The notes below the pieces were generated by a model. It was not told where the DNA came from and made no database searches. It saw nothing but the letters and a program-made list of their open reading frames with translations. Both the position numbers and the translations under genes were made by a program. Shown here piece by piece: positions 35,051 through 44,074 of a stretch of 64,000 nucleotides of DNA (position 1 is its first letter; every line of letters begins with the position of its first letter). The stretch lies in contig NZ_JANRKL010000162.1 of the NCBI RefSeq assembly GCF_033763495.1, forward strand, positions 1-64,000, written 5' to 3'. The stretch is from Haliscomenobacter sp033763495. GTDB taxonomy: Bacteria; Bacteroidota; Bacteroidia; Chitinophagales; Saprospiraceae.

Positions 35051-35282
35051 GGTTTAAACCGCAGAGTTTCGCAGAGTGCACGCAGAGTTTCACAGAGTTC
35101 CTTTTAGTTTTAAGGAGTTTGCCACCTGCGGTGGCGAGCGTTCGGATACTACTGAAATTTGATTTTTCGTACCAGCTGCTGTTCAATGCGGCCTCTGGGT
35201 ACTCTTTGCCATCGCAGATGGCCTAACTTAAAAACTCCGTAAAACTCTGCGTGCACTCTGCGAAACTCTGCGGTTTAAAAAC
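35051..35282. repeat. Palindromic element with CGCAGAGTTT arms, copy 1
   Basis: The left arm (35056-35100) carries CCGCAGAGTTTCGCAGAGT and two further CGCAGAGTTT-like units. The right arm (35234-35276) is its near-perfect complement. Inside lies a small GCCACC/GGTGGC hairpin. The 230-bp unit fills much of the 367-bp gap between convergent tpiA and the NlpE-like gene. A similar unit occurs at 38239-38461. No coding signal is seen. Confidence 0.8.
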
Positions 35283-35404
35283 CTGAGATTAAATAGACTA
35301 AAGCTATACACTTTAGTTGCACCTTATCTGAATCAAACTTGCGTAATAGGAGTAAGTAACTAGACCATATACAGGCTTTGCTGCTGCATAAGTTTATTTT
35401 CCCC

Positions 35405-36289
35405 TCACTTCAATTTTCGATTCAACGCAAAACTAAAATTCTCATCCCCCACCATCAGCCGCTGCTGCTTATCCAGAAAGAACAGAACATTGTCATCTCC
35501 CACCAAAAATTGCAAGGCCTCATCCTTTTTGTCATCTGGATGGAGCTGATAAATCACAGTTTCTCCTTTTTGTTCAATCGACCAGGTGCCCGTGATTGGC
35601 TGAGCCCGGCGGAAAATTCTGATCGCGGTATAAGTCGTCGATTTCAAGGTCACGGAATCGCGGTAAAGCGTAAACCTCCATTTCAATTTGATGCATTCGT
35701 TGCTTACTGGAATGGCGTATTCATTGGCCAATTCGGTACAAGGTGTTCTCCCATCATAAACCGCCACGTAAGGCGTTGCTTTGGTGAGGGTAGCCGTGGC
35801 CAAAGTAGGAAATGCCGCCTTTTGACGAGTCGGACTTTTACGGTTCAAAGAATAACTCCAGCCACCATTGCCCACCATCAGTTGTTGTTCGGGGCCGAGT
35901 AAGTGAAAGAGGTTTTCATTGAGTTTGAGCAGCGAAAGTCGAAGGTCGGAATTCGCAGCACTCAATTGGTAGATGTCTCCTTTTGGGGTAGTGCTTTTTT
36001 GAGTGCTAAATGTCCCTTTGACCTCCTGATGGTATTCGATCACAAACCCCAACGTATTGGGCTTGCTTTTACCATATTTGATGCTCAATTCAAAGGAATT
36101 ATTTGGTGTCAAAACCAAATTCCAACGGATAAAATCAATGACTCCACTTTCTTTGATCTGGAGCATGGATTTCATCACCTCATCGCAAGGTGTACTTGCC
36201 TGGAGTTCAATGGAAGTATCGTTTTTGTGCGAATCCTGAGCATTTAATACGCCAAGACTACCTATCAGAAACAACAATAAAGTTCTCAT
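35405..36289 (-). CDS. Secreted protein with two NlpE-like repeats
   Basis: A 294-residue exported protein with signal peptide MRTLLLFLIGSLGVLNAQ. Two similar halves each contain a TPC motif near the start (STPCDEVMKS; RTPCTELANE), a W-x-L/F-T-L strand, and end with LMVG[ND][GE]...[SF]SLNR-like segments (GNGGWSYSLNR, GDENFSFALNR). This suggests an internal duplication of a ~135-residue beta-rich domain. The pattern resembles the N-terminal domain of the envelope-stress lipoprotein NlpE, but there is no lipobox. Function unknown. Confidence 0.6.
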   Translation of the reverse strand: MRTLLLFLIGSLGVLNAQDSHKNDTSIELQASTPCDEVMKSMLQIKESGVIDFIRWNLVLTPNNSFELSIKYGKSKPNTLGFVIEYHQEVKGTFSTQKSTTPKGDIYQLSAANSDLRLSLLKLNENLFHLLGPEQQLMVGNGGWSYSLNRKSPTRQKAAFPTLATATLTKATPYVAVYDGRTPCTELANEYAIPVSNECIKLKWRFTLYRDSVTLKSTTYTAIRIFRRAQPITGTWSIEQKGETVIYQLHPDDKKDEALQFLVGDDNVLFFLDKQQRLMVGDENFSFALNRKLK

Positions 36290-36387
36290 AGACCTGATTT
36301 TAAGCTGAACTATACCAAAAGTAAGTTTTTTTGATCAGTCCCAATGAATAGGAGATCAACGACCAAATCCAGGATAGCAACAACATT

Positions 36388-38061
36388 TTACCAGTCAAAT
36401 TTCAACAACGAAACGCCCTGGCGCGGCAATTCAATCTCCATTTTTATAGCTCCGTTGTTCGTTTTTACATAAGCGGGCGAACCCAATAGGGTCAATTGAC
36501 CAGCTTTTTCCAAAATTGCGATTTGCTCCGCAGTAGGATTTTCCGGCGAGCCCATTTTTTTCCACACCTCATAGGAGTTGCTGTTTTCATCATCAATGCG
36601 GTAATGGTGCAGGTTGAGCGTTTTGGCAGTAAAGCCCTTCAGGCTGAGTTCAATGCTCGCCTTGCCCGTTTTTACATCATCATCGTGGTAATGCCAAAGC
36701 ATCACCGCTACCGAGCGCAAATCTTTGCTGGCAATGCCATCGATATCGGCTTTGGGGCCACGTACGCTGGAATCCCGAATGGCGGTGTAGCTGTAGTTTT
36801 GATTGCCATTGACCTCCACCCGTTTGCCTTTCATCAGGGCGAACATGCGGAAGACGTTCAGTACAGGTTTGTCGATGCCATTGGTGGCCAAATCGCGGAA
36901 ACCGTAGAAATAGGGCTGGTTTTCAAATTCAAAAGACCAACTCACTGCCCCTCTCAGATTCACTTTGAAATGATCTGCCAGTGCGTATTTGCGGGCAAAA
37001 GAGGCAGCAGTATAACTGGAATACATGGTGCCATTGCGGTAGGCATTCGATGGATTGGTTTTCATGCCACAGGCTGCACAACCTTCCGGGTCGGACTCCC
37101 CAATGATGATCGGCAAACTTTTGAGGGTAGGGTAGGAGGCCACAATGCGAAAACCTTCCGAGATGTCGCGCAACTGGGTGCCCATGTTCATTTGTACGTG
37201 TCCATCCACAATTTTGGGCGCACCTTTGGCGTGAAAGGTGATGAAATCAAGGGGAGCCCCAATTTTCCCAGTCGCGTAGTTTTTGCCCGAAATACAATGG
37301 GTGAGGAAGGTTTTTAAAAAATCAGCCGCCTTGTTCCAGCTCGGCCCGGTTGTTTCGGGGCCACCCATGCGGATGGTCGGCAAGGCTCTTTTGGCGGCAT
37401 CGGCGGTGTAATCGTACAACTTGCAATATTCCTCTACCGTGCCTTTCCAATAGCCGATGTTGGGTTCGTTCCAAAGTTCCCAGTACCAGCTTTCCACCTC
37501 CGCTTTGCCGTAACGTTCTACCGCGTGTTTGACCCAGGTGTAAACCAGATCGGCCCATTTTTTGTAGTCTTTCGGTGGGTAAGCCCAGCCAGTATATACC
37601 TTATCGTAAGGCATGCCTGGCTGCCAGTGGTGCTCATAAGGTTGAGGGTTGGTGGACAGGGCTTCGGGCATAAAGCTGAATTGCGCCATCGGTTTGATGC
37701 CCCGTTGGAGGTAGGCATCAAAAATTTTGTCCAGGATGGTAAAATCGTAGATGGGTTTGCCATTGGCATCTTCGGTGTAGACGTTGGTGGAGCCCCATTT
37801 GAGGTTCATTGTATCGTGCCCGGAAGTGAGCAGGTTGTGGGCGCGAAAATAAACGGGCACTGGGCTCATCGCGCTGAGTTCACTGAGGAGTTTTTTCCCG
37901 TCGCGCATGTAGGCGTAGTTGGGCTCGTCGGCACCAAACCAGGCCCAAAAAGGGTGCATCTCCCCAATCTCTTTGTTGAGGTCGACGTTGATGATGGTTT
38001 TTTGAGCAAAAACAAATTGGGCAGCTCCAAGGAGCAGGCAGTAAAGGATAAACTTTTTCAT
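36388..38061 (-). CDS. Glycoside hydrolase, GH39 (beta-xylosidase-like)
   Basis: A 557-residue secreted enzyme with signal peptide ending FVFAQ. The (beta/alpha)8 domain has GH39 features: FWAWFGADEPNYAY, YFRAHNLLT, the acid/base Glu in YWELWNEPNIGYW near residue 196, DFITFHAKG and a nucleophile region around PIIIGESDPEG. A C-terminal beta domain follows. GH39 enzymes cleave beta-xylosides or alpha-iduronides; plant hemicellulose is the most likely substrate. It is separated from the serine hydrolase upstream by a palindromic repeat. Confidence 0.82.
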   Translation of the reverse strand: MKKFILYCLLLGAAQFVFAQKTIINVDLNKEIGEMHPFWAWFGADEPNYAYMRDGKKLLSELSAMSPVPVYFRAHNLLTSGHDTMNLKWGSTNVYTEDANGKPIYDFTILDKIFDAYLQRGIKPMAQFSFMPEALSTNPQPYEHHWQPGMPYDKVYTGWAYPPKDYKKWADLVYTWVKHAVERYGKAEVESWYWELWNEPNIGYWKGTVEEYCKLYDYTADAAKRALPTIRMGGPETTGPSWNKAADFLKTFLTHCISGKNYATGKIGAPLDFITFHAKGAPKIVDGHVQMNMGTQLRDISEGFRIVASYPTLKSLPIIIGESDPEGCAACGMKTNPSNAYRNGTMYSSYTAASFARKYALADHFKVNLRGAVSWSFEFENQPYFYGFRDLATNGIDKPVLNVFRMFALMKGKRVEVNGNQNYSYTAIRDSSVRGPKADIDGIASKDLRSVAVMLWHYHDDDVKTGKASIELSLKGFTAKTLNLHHYRIDDENSNSYEVWKKMGSPENPTAEQIAILEKAGQLTLLGSPAYVKTNNGAIKMEIELPRQGVSLLKFDW

Positions 38062-38238
38062 CCTGAAGATTTAAAGGGCTAATGAATTTTGTTTGTACCC
38101 CTCAAAATAGCTTTTTACCAGGATATTGATGAAACGTTTGAGGTAGGCTTCGTCAATCTAAACGTGAGTTTTGATTTATTTGCATTGAATATCAATGAAT
38201 TATTGTGTTTTTCTACAAAAAGCCGTTCATTCACAACA

Positions 38239-38461
38239 TTTTTTACCGCAGAGTTTCGCGGAGTAAACACAGAGTTTCGCAGAGTTTAGGCCACCTTCGG
38301 TGGCTAAGAGTACTCAGAGACGCACTGAATGACCACTAAATGCCTGAGATTCAAATTTTAATCATACTCGACCTCCAGCCACCAGAGGTGGCAAAACTCT
38401 TAAAAACTAATAAAACTCTGCGAAACTCTGTGTATACTCCGGGAAACTCTGCGGTAAAAAA
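38239..38461. repeat. Palindromic element with CGCAGAGTTT arms, copy 2
   Basis: Left arm TTTTTACCGCAGAGTTTCGC and following units (to ~38288); right arm its complement (38411-38460). The inner GGCCACC...GGTGGC pairs are conserved with copy 1 at 35051-35282, while the rest of the centre differs. The 421-bp gap holding it shows no ORF. Confidence 0.8.
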
Positions 38462-38482
38462 TTAATTAATTCAAACCGCACG

Positions 38483-39976
38483 TTAATTTAAACGTGTGAA
38501 CTCCATCCCTTCGTAAGTCAACTTTCCCACCTTGCCCTCTGCATCCAGGCTGAAGCTGCCCATGGCAGTACCGTACCAATCCTGGGTGTATGGCCCGCGA
38601 AAAGTATCGTAATGCCAGTGGCTTAGCTTCGCGCTGACAAATTGATTGAGGGTGACGACAAGTCTGTTGCCTTCCAATGCGACCACTGCTTCACCATAAA
38701 GAGGATGTGTATATTTCCCAAGGTATTCCGATAAGGGTTTTCTGGGTTGGGTATTGGGAACTTGTTTGGCCTTAAATGCTGTCTCCTCCTTGTCAGCCTG
38801 GTCTTGAATTCCTTTGTAGAGGGTCAAAAACTCCGCATTCCAATCGCGGTTACCACCCAGCGCAAAGAGGTCAAAAGCCTTGTACACCAATGCATGGCGT
38901 ACTTCAGCATGGTCAAAATTCCCAAAAACATAAATGCCCAGTTTGGCCTCGGGCAATTGTGCATGCATAGCAATTTCCCCGGCCAGGCTCCCGGTATGGT
39001 AATTGATTTTTTTGCCTTTGTAATCGTGTTGAAACCAGCCCAGTCCATAAGTCGTCCAGTTGGGTTTGATCAACTGCATGGTGGGGTAGAACTGGCCAGC
39101 CGGAACCAGCACCTGTGGGCGAAACAACTCGGCCCAGGTATGAGGCTCCACGAGGCGGCCTCCAGCGTATTTGCTGCTGTCCAACATGCAGATCATCCAC
39201 TTGCTCATGTCGTCGATGCAGGAATGGACACTGCCCGCTGGGCCAATTTGGTCGGCACTGGTGGCTTCAATCACTTTGATGCTGCCATTGACCCGGAAAT
39301 GGGGTTTGGACAAGTTGCTGGTGGGGGTGCTTTGCAGGGTGGGGTAGGTGTTGTTCATACCCAGCGGTTTGAAAATTCGGGTCTGGATGAAAACCTCCCA
39401 TTTTTGGCCACTGAGTTTTTCAATCACCTTGCCCGCGGCCAGGTAAAAAATATTTTGATAAATGAAACTGGCCCGCAGCGGGTAACTGGGTACCACCTGC
39501 TGCATTTTGCGCAGCACCTCATCACCAGTCACATCCATGATGCTCCACAAAAAATCGGCATTGCCTACGCCGCTGTTGTGGGTGAAAAGGTCGCGGATTT
39601 TGAGGTCGCGGGTCACATAAGGGTCGTAGAGCAGGAATTCGGGCAGGTGTTTGCTGACGGGGTCATCCCAGGTGGCTTTGCCTTCATCGATCAGGATGGC
39701 CATACATACAGCGGTCATCGCTTTGGTGGTGGAGGCGCAGGCGAACTGGGTTTGGGTGTTGACCAGATTGTTGGTGCCCAATTGCCGAACTCCATAGGCT
39801 TTTTTGAAGAGGATTTGTCCGTCTTTTACCACAGCTACCGCCATGCCAGGCATTTGCCAACTTTGCATGGCTTTTTCGGCGTAGGTGTCGAAGGCTTGGA
39901 TTTGTTGGGTAAGGTTTTGGGCAAAAAGGGACAAGGCCCCAACGAGGAGGTAAAGCAGTGTGAGCGTTTTTTTCAT
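38483..39976 (-). CDS. Serine hydrolase (class C beta-lactamase/esterase family) with DUF3471-like tail
   Basis: A 497-residue secreted protein. ATG 39976 starts a signal peptide (MKKTLTLLYLLVGALSLFAQ); the ORF extends to 40045 but that part is polar. The SxxK nucleophile motif is STTK in FACASTTKAMTA, and the second motif region is THNSGVGNADF. The C-terminal ~110 residues (PLSEYLGKYTHPLYGEAVV) resemble DUF3471, common in such hydrolases. Substrate unknown: peptides, esters or D-amino acid compounds are possible. Confidence 0.85.
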   Translation of the reverse strand: MKKTLTLLYLLVGALSLFAQNLTQQIQAFDTYAEKAMQSWQMPGMAVAVVKDGQILFKKAYGVRQLGTNNLVNTQTQFACASTTKAMTAVCMAILIDEGKATWDDPVSKHLPEFLLYDPYVTRDLKIRDLFTHNSGVGNADFLWSIMDVTGDEVLRKMQQVVPSYPLRASFIYQNIFYLAAGKVIEKLSGQKWEVFIQTRIFKPLGMNNTYPTLQSTPTSNLSKPHFRVNGSIKVIEATSADQIGPAGSVHSCIDDMSKWMICMLDSSKYAGGRLVEPHTWAELFRPQVLVPAGQFYPTMQLIKPNWTTYGLGWFQHDYKGKKINYHTGSLAGEIAMHAQLPEAKLGIYVFGNFDHAEVRHALVYKAFDLFALGGNRDWNAEFLTLYKGIQDQADKEETAFKAKQVPNTQPRKPLSEYLGKYTHPLYGEAVVALEGNRLVVTLNQFVSAKLSHWHYDTFRGPYTQDWYGTAMGSFSLDAEGKVGKLTYEGMEFTRLN

Positions 39977-40026
39977 ACCGGATTTATTGATCGTTATCAA
40001 AAGTTTAGTTGAGTGTTTTATAAAAA

Positions 40027-41148
40027 CTACTGTTGCGCCTCCCAAATCGCCTGCAACAAACCCGTTCCCGGCTTATCATCGGTCAATTGCCAAAACATGA
40101 TCCCGCCCAGTTTTTGCTTCATCACGTATTGGGTTTTGAGTTTCACTGAACTGTAGTCGTCAAAAGTAGCAAATTCCTTGCGTTGTGGGCTGTAGGCCCA
40201 GGGTGCTTGTGAGACCGAATCACGGTAAAACACAAAACCCTCTTCCGCCGTAAAAGTGCTGGAAATGCGGTGGTAAGGCACAAAGGATTTGAATTTCCCC
40301 GACTGGTACAAGCCCCGATTGACATTTTCAACCTCCACCCAGCTGCGGGCGTAAAAAGCGGCACCTAGAATGATCTTTTCGGCAGGCACACCGATTTTTA
40401 GCAATTGCTGCACGCCATCCGCTCCAGAGGCCTGTTGCTTTTCATTGGAAAACAAAGGCGTATGGTGCCCAGTAACGGTGCTATACCCACTCACCAGGTC
40501 GTAACTCATCAAATTCACATAGTTGACCAGAGGCATTACCTTGTCCCATTCGATGGATTTTTCAATAAAACTGGCAAAGCCCCCGGCGGCAAAACTCAGG
40601 ACGGCTTTTTTACCCAAAACCTGTCGCAATTCCTGCACCAGGGCAGTGAAATTGGCCTTGTCTTCGGGCATAAAGGCATGCCTGGGATAACCCTCAATGC
40701 CGGGGTATTCCCAATCCAGGTCGATGCCATCGGCACCGTATTCCCGCATGAGCTCTTTGACGGAACGTGCAAATTCCTGGCGACCTTCAGCTTTGGAGAA
40801 GACCCCGGAGCAGGTTTCGCAACCACCCCAACCGCCCAAAGAAAGCATTACTTTGAGCTGTTTGTGTTTTTTCTTAAGGGCAACCAGATTGCGGATGGCG
40901 ACGCTATCCTTGGCATCATCTACGGCCAGGCGTTGACCACGTAGGTGACAAAAACTGTAAATGACATGGGTGACTTGCTCCCATTTGTATTTGTCCAGGT
41001 TTTGGCCATTGCCCATGTAGTAGGCGATGGTAGCTATTTTTTTAGGTTTGGGAGGGAAAGGGAATGAATGATTTGGAACCAAAAACAGGCTCAAAAAGCC
41101 CAGGGAAAGAAATGCTGAAATGCTGCGTGCAAATAGGGAATGGAACAT
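40027..41148 (-). CDS. GH18 chitinase-like glycosidase
   Basis: A 373-residue secreted enzyme using ATG 41148 (signal peptide MFHSLFARSISAFLSLGFLS). The catalytic motif DGIDLDWEYPG carries the D-x-x-D-x-D-x-E signature; its Glu is the acid/base. Other GH18 parts: VTHVIYSFCHL, VMLSLGGWGG, VNLMSYDL and a C-terminal GGIMFWQLTDD. It should cleave chitin or other GlcNAc polymers and forms a minus-strand series with the T9SS protein upstream (60 bp) and the serine hydrolase downstream (50 bp). Confidence 0.92.
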   Translation of the reverse strand: MFHSLFARSISAFLSLGFLSLFLVPNHSFPFPPKPKKIATIAYYMGNGQNLDKYKWEQVTHVIYSFCHLRGQRLAVDDAKDSVAIRNLVALKKKHKQLKVMLSLGGWGGCETCSGVFSKAEGRQEFARSVKELMREYGADGIDLDWEYPGIEGYPRHAFMPEDKANFTALVQELRQVLGKKAVLSFAAGGFASFIEKSIEWDKVMPLVNYVNLMSYDLVSGYSTVTGHHTPLFSNEKQQASGADGVQQLLKIGVPAEKIILGAAFYARSWVEVENVNRGLYQSGKFKSFVPYHRISSTFTAEEGFVFYRDSVSQAPWAYSPQRKEFATFDDYSSVKLKTQYVMKQKLGGIMFWQLTDDKPGTGLLQAIWEAQQ

Positions 41149-41207
41149 GACAAACTGCTTTATGGTTTGGGATGAAATTAGTAGTGACAAGATTATAAAA
41201 ATCCAGG

Positions 41208-42992
41208 TTAATTCCGCAACAATTGCACCTGCTGGGTCAAAGTTCCTTCCTGCATGTTGCCACTTTCATCCAATACCTTGTAGCGGATTGCTACCATGTA
41301 TACCCCCGGGTCAGCAGGGTTTTGGCGCCCTCGCCCATCCCAGTGCACATCCGCCCCACTTGCCGAAAACAGCCGGTCGCCCCAACGGCTGTATACACTC
41401 ATTTCCACGTTTTGTAAGGGACAATTGCTGAACAAACTCAGTTGATCATTGCGGCCATCGTCATTGGGGCTAAACGCATTGGGCAGGTAGACCAAACAAG
41501 CGCAAGGTTCCCGTTTTACTTCGTATTCAAGGATGGTTGGGGCAATACAATTGTAATCGGAGGCCCGGTAAATGCCGGGTTTGGAAAGGACCCGGCTGGC
41601 TGAAGGGGTGCCATCCTCCCAAACGAAATCGGCATTTGGCAATTCCACGCTCCAATCTAACCCGCAACTCAAAGTGCTATCAATAGAAACAATCCGATTT
41701 TTGGTCAGATCACAACTTTCAGCAAAGGAAAATTTCCAGGGGGCATTGTCAATCTTTGCCTCGAGGTACCGTGGATTGAAAGGGAAAAAACTGACCGTTT
41801 GGGGCGCAATTACAATTTGACTGGAATGGGGTCGGGTTGAACTGAAATCTTCCCAGCGAAAACAAGTGCCCTGATTGGAGTCAATGGCAGCTTGCAGCAT
41901 GAATCCCGCATAGCGATCAGCCGATGATGCCCTCAGATCCTGGCTCCCGATGATGCTGACCCGACCCTTGCTGGCCAGGGTTTGATAGATGCCATCCGTT
42001 TTGAGGGACTGTTCGATCAGCAATCTGCGCTGTCGGCTGATTTGGCCACTTTGACTCAGCGTCAATTGACTGGGGTAGTTTTCATTGCTTCCAGGATGAT
42101 TGTAAACGGCAAACAAATCCCCCTGATCCAGTACTTGCACGTCGGCAGCGCGGCCCGTCGTTTTGAAATCAGGGCTGTTCCAAACAACCTCACCTTGAGG
42201 ATTGATTTTATAAAAAAAGGATTGGTCACCTTTAATTGCTTCAAAAACAAAACCACCTTCTACGGCAATGGGTCCACCCACTGGATAATACCCCCCAGTA
42301 TTTTCACTGGAATCAAAAGTGGTAGCCCACAATAAGTCGCCAGTGGAAGAAAATCGAAAGGTGTAAACCCCGGAACGGCAAAGGAAACCACCATCTTCGG
42401 TCAAAATTGCTTCACCAGTGGATTCAAAAGGAGCAAATACCTTTCCCCATTGAATGGTCAAACTTGGATCGAAAATGCACAAAAAGCCTCGTTTGGCCGT
42501 ACTAAAATCCAGCACCAGGCCATAGGCCATCAGGTTGCCGTTGGGCAAAACCTGGATGTTGTAGGTGAAATTGTCCACCGTGCCCATGTGCATCATGCGA
42601 TAGGCCAATTCGTTACCTTTGGGGCCGAGTTTGAGAATAAAAATGTATTCACTACCTCCTTCATAGGCGGTTCCATAGACAAATACCTCATTACTCGGGC
42701 TGATCTTGACATCTTTGAAGGTCATGAAATTTTGCTTCCATTCGAAGTTTTTGCTCCATACTGTATTGCCACAGGGATCAAGCCTGAGAATATTGATGCC
42801 ACCGTTGCGGTTGGCCGTTTCACCCCGTACTGGAGAGCCACAGATCAGCAGGTCGCCATTGGAAAAGCGGGCTATTTTTTGCTCATACGGCTTGTCTGAT
42901 TTCTCCAGCAACTTGAAGTACTGTTGAGAAAAACCCGAGAGGCTGTAAAACAGCAGAAACAAGGTCATAGTATGTCGGAACCCGCTTTTCAT
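41208..42992 (-). CDS. Secreted protein with T9SS type B (gliding-associated) C-terminal domain
   Basis: A 594-residue surface or secreted protein with signal peptide (MTLFLLFYSLSGFSQ). The body looks like repeated beta-propeller-type strands (W-x-K-x-F, G-D-L-x-x units such as NGDLLICGSPV, GDLLWATTFDSS). The C-terminal ~90 residues carry the CHU_C/type B sorting signature: YLPNAFSPNDDGRND, then YSRWGDRLF, then HWDGRG and PGVYMVAIRY. Function of the propeller is unknown. Confidence 0.88.
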   Translation of the reverse strand: MKSGFRHTMTLFLLFYSLSGFSQQYFKLLEKSDKPYEQKIARFSNGDLLICGSPVRGETANRNGGINILRLDPCGNTVWSKNFEWKQNFMTFKDVKISPSNEVFVYGTAYEGGSEYIFILKLGPKGNELAYRMMHMGTVDNFTYNIQVLPNGNLMAYGLVLDFSTAKRGFLCIFDPSLTIQWGKVFAPFESTGEAILTEDGGFLCRSGVYTFRFSSTGDLLWATTFDSSENTGGYYPVGGPIAVEGGFVFEAIKGDQSFFYKINPQGEVVWNSPDFKTTGRAADVQVLDQGDLFAVYNHPGSNENYPSQLTLSQSGQISRQRRLLIEQSLKTDGIYQTLASKGRVSIIGSQDLRASSADRYAGFMLQAAIDSNQGTCFRWEDFSSTRPHSSQIVIAPQTVSFFPFNPRYLEAKIDNAPWKFSFAESCDLTKNRIVSIDSTLSCGLDWSVELPNADFVWEDGTPSASRVLSKPGIYRASDYNCIAPTILEYEVKREPCACLVYLPNAFSPNDDGRNDQLSLFSNCPLQNVEMSVYSRWGDRLFSASGADVHWDGRGRQNPADPGVYMVAIRYKVLDESGNMQEGTLTQQVQLLRN

Positions 42993-43008
42993 TATTCAAA
43001 TATACGAC

Positions 43009-43016
43009 TAAATTTG
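43009..43016 (+). promoter_or_regulatory. -7 promoter box (TAAATTTG) for the alpha/beta hydrolase gene
   Basis: An exact TAnnTTTG match, 36 bp before ATG 43052 in a 59-bp divergent gap. No good -33 TTTG is seen upstream; CTTTTC near 42985 is the nearest. Confidence 0.45.
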
Positions 43017-43051
43017 CGCTAAAATGTCGCCAAATTAACACAGGTTTACGT

Positions 43052-44011
43052 ATGCCCTTTATTTCAAAAGACGATTACCTTCCACCTTGGTTGTTCCGCA
43101 ATACTTATGTGAATACCATCTACCCTTCACTGCGGCGTAAAGTGCCAGATTTGCATTACACCCGCGAACGCATCGATACACCCGACGGGGATTTTTTGGA
43201 TCTGGATTGGGCGGCCCAGGGCAGTGACCGCTTGGTGCTGGTTCTACACGGTCTCGAAAGTTCAGCTGAACGTGGTTACATCAAAGGGATGATCCGGCGT
43301 TTTTTTCTGGAAGGCTGGGATGGACTAGGCATGAATTTCCGGGGTTGTAGTGGGGAAAACAATCGACTGCTGCGGACCTACCACATCGGGGAAACGGGTG
43401 ATTTGGACGTGGTGCTGCAACATGTTTTGGCCAAAAATCAATACCGCGAAATTGCCTTGATTGGGTTTAGCCTGGGTGGCAATGTGGTGATGAAATACCT
43501 TGGTGAAAAAAGTACCCAGGTGTACCCCGAAATCAAAAAAGCCGTAGCCATTTCGGTGCCATGCGATGTGCCCAGCGCCAATGAAGAGTTCAATAAATTG
43601 AAGAACTGGATTTACATGTACCGCTTCATGAGCACCCTGAACCCTAAGATGCACGAAAAAGCCCAACGTTTTCCGGATCAGTTTCAGGTCAGCATCCCCA
43701 AGCCGCGCAATTTTGGAGAGTTTGATGGGGCTTTTACGGCGCCGGTGCATGGTTTTGAGAGTGCTGAAGACTACTGGACCCGTAACAGCAGCATCCTGTT
43801 TTTACCCGACATTTGCATTCCAACCTTGTTGATCAATGCCAAAGATGACACCTTTTTAAGCCCTTCCTGTTTTCCGTATGAACTGGCGGAAAAATCTTCT
43901 TATTTCCACTTGATGGCACCGAGGTATGGCGGGCATTGTGGGTTTTACACTCCAGGGAAGCGGAATGTGTTTTGGTCGGAGGAGCAGGCTTGGGAATTTG
44001 TGGCGGGGTAG
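43052..44011 (+). CDS. YheT-family alpha/beta hydrolase
   Basis: A 319-residue cytosolic hydrolase. The nucleophile elbow is GFSLGGN with Ser as nucleophile; the oxyanion region is LVLHGLESSAERGY; the catalytic His is in GGHCGFY near the end, and Asp in NAKDDTFLS. This matches the YheT/ABHD1-3 group of hydrolases, likely esterases acting on acyl lipids. Its stop codon overlaps a palindromic repeat. Confidence 0.9.
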   Translation: MPFISKDDYLPPWLFRNTYVNTIYPSLRRKVPDLHYTRERIDTPDGDFLDLDWAAQGSDRLVLVLHGLESSAERGYIKGMIRRFFLEGWDGLGMNFRGCSGENNRLLRTYHIGETGDLDVVLQHVLAKNQYREIALIGFSLGGNVVMKYLGEKSTQVYPEIKKAVAISVPCDVPSANEEFNKLKNWIYMYRFMSTLNPKMHEKAQRFPDQFQVSIPKPRNFGEFDGAFTAPVHGFESAEDYWTRNSSILFLPDICIPTLLINAKDDTFLSPSCFPYELAEKSSYFHLMAPRYGGHCGFYTPGKRNVFWSEEQAWEFVAG

Positions 44012-44071
44012 AGACGCACGGCCGTGCGTCTCCAATTCTCATGCATGAGACGCACAAGCGTGCTTCTCTAC
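44008..44071. repeat. GAGACGCAC palindrome pair
   Basis: 44011-44032 is a perfect 22-bp palindrome (GAGACGCACGG/CCGTGCGTCTC). A second unit at 44047-44068 (GAGACGCACAAGCGTGCTTCTC) is imperfect, and outer TAGAGACG/TCTCTA ends also pair. Lying between convergent genes, it can act as a bidirectional terminator. Confidence 0.8.
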
Positions 44072-44074
44072 AAA

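Noticed and set aside
35051..38461. CRISPR array from the repeated CGCAGAGTTT words
   Set aside because: The repeats are short, lack unique equal-length spacers and are arranged as inverted arms; no cas genes.
38747..40012. 421-codon plus-strand ORF opposite the serine hydrolase
   Set aside because: Long but antisense to a gene with signal peptide and SxxK motif; no recognisable domain.
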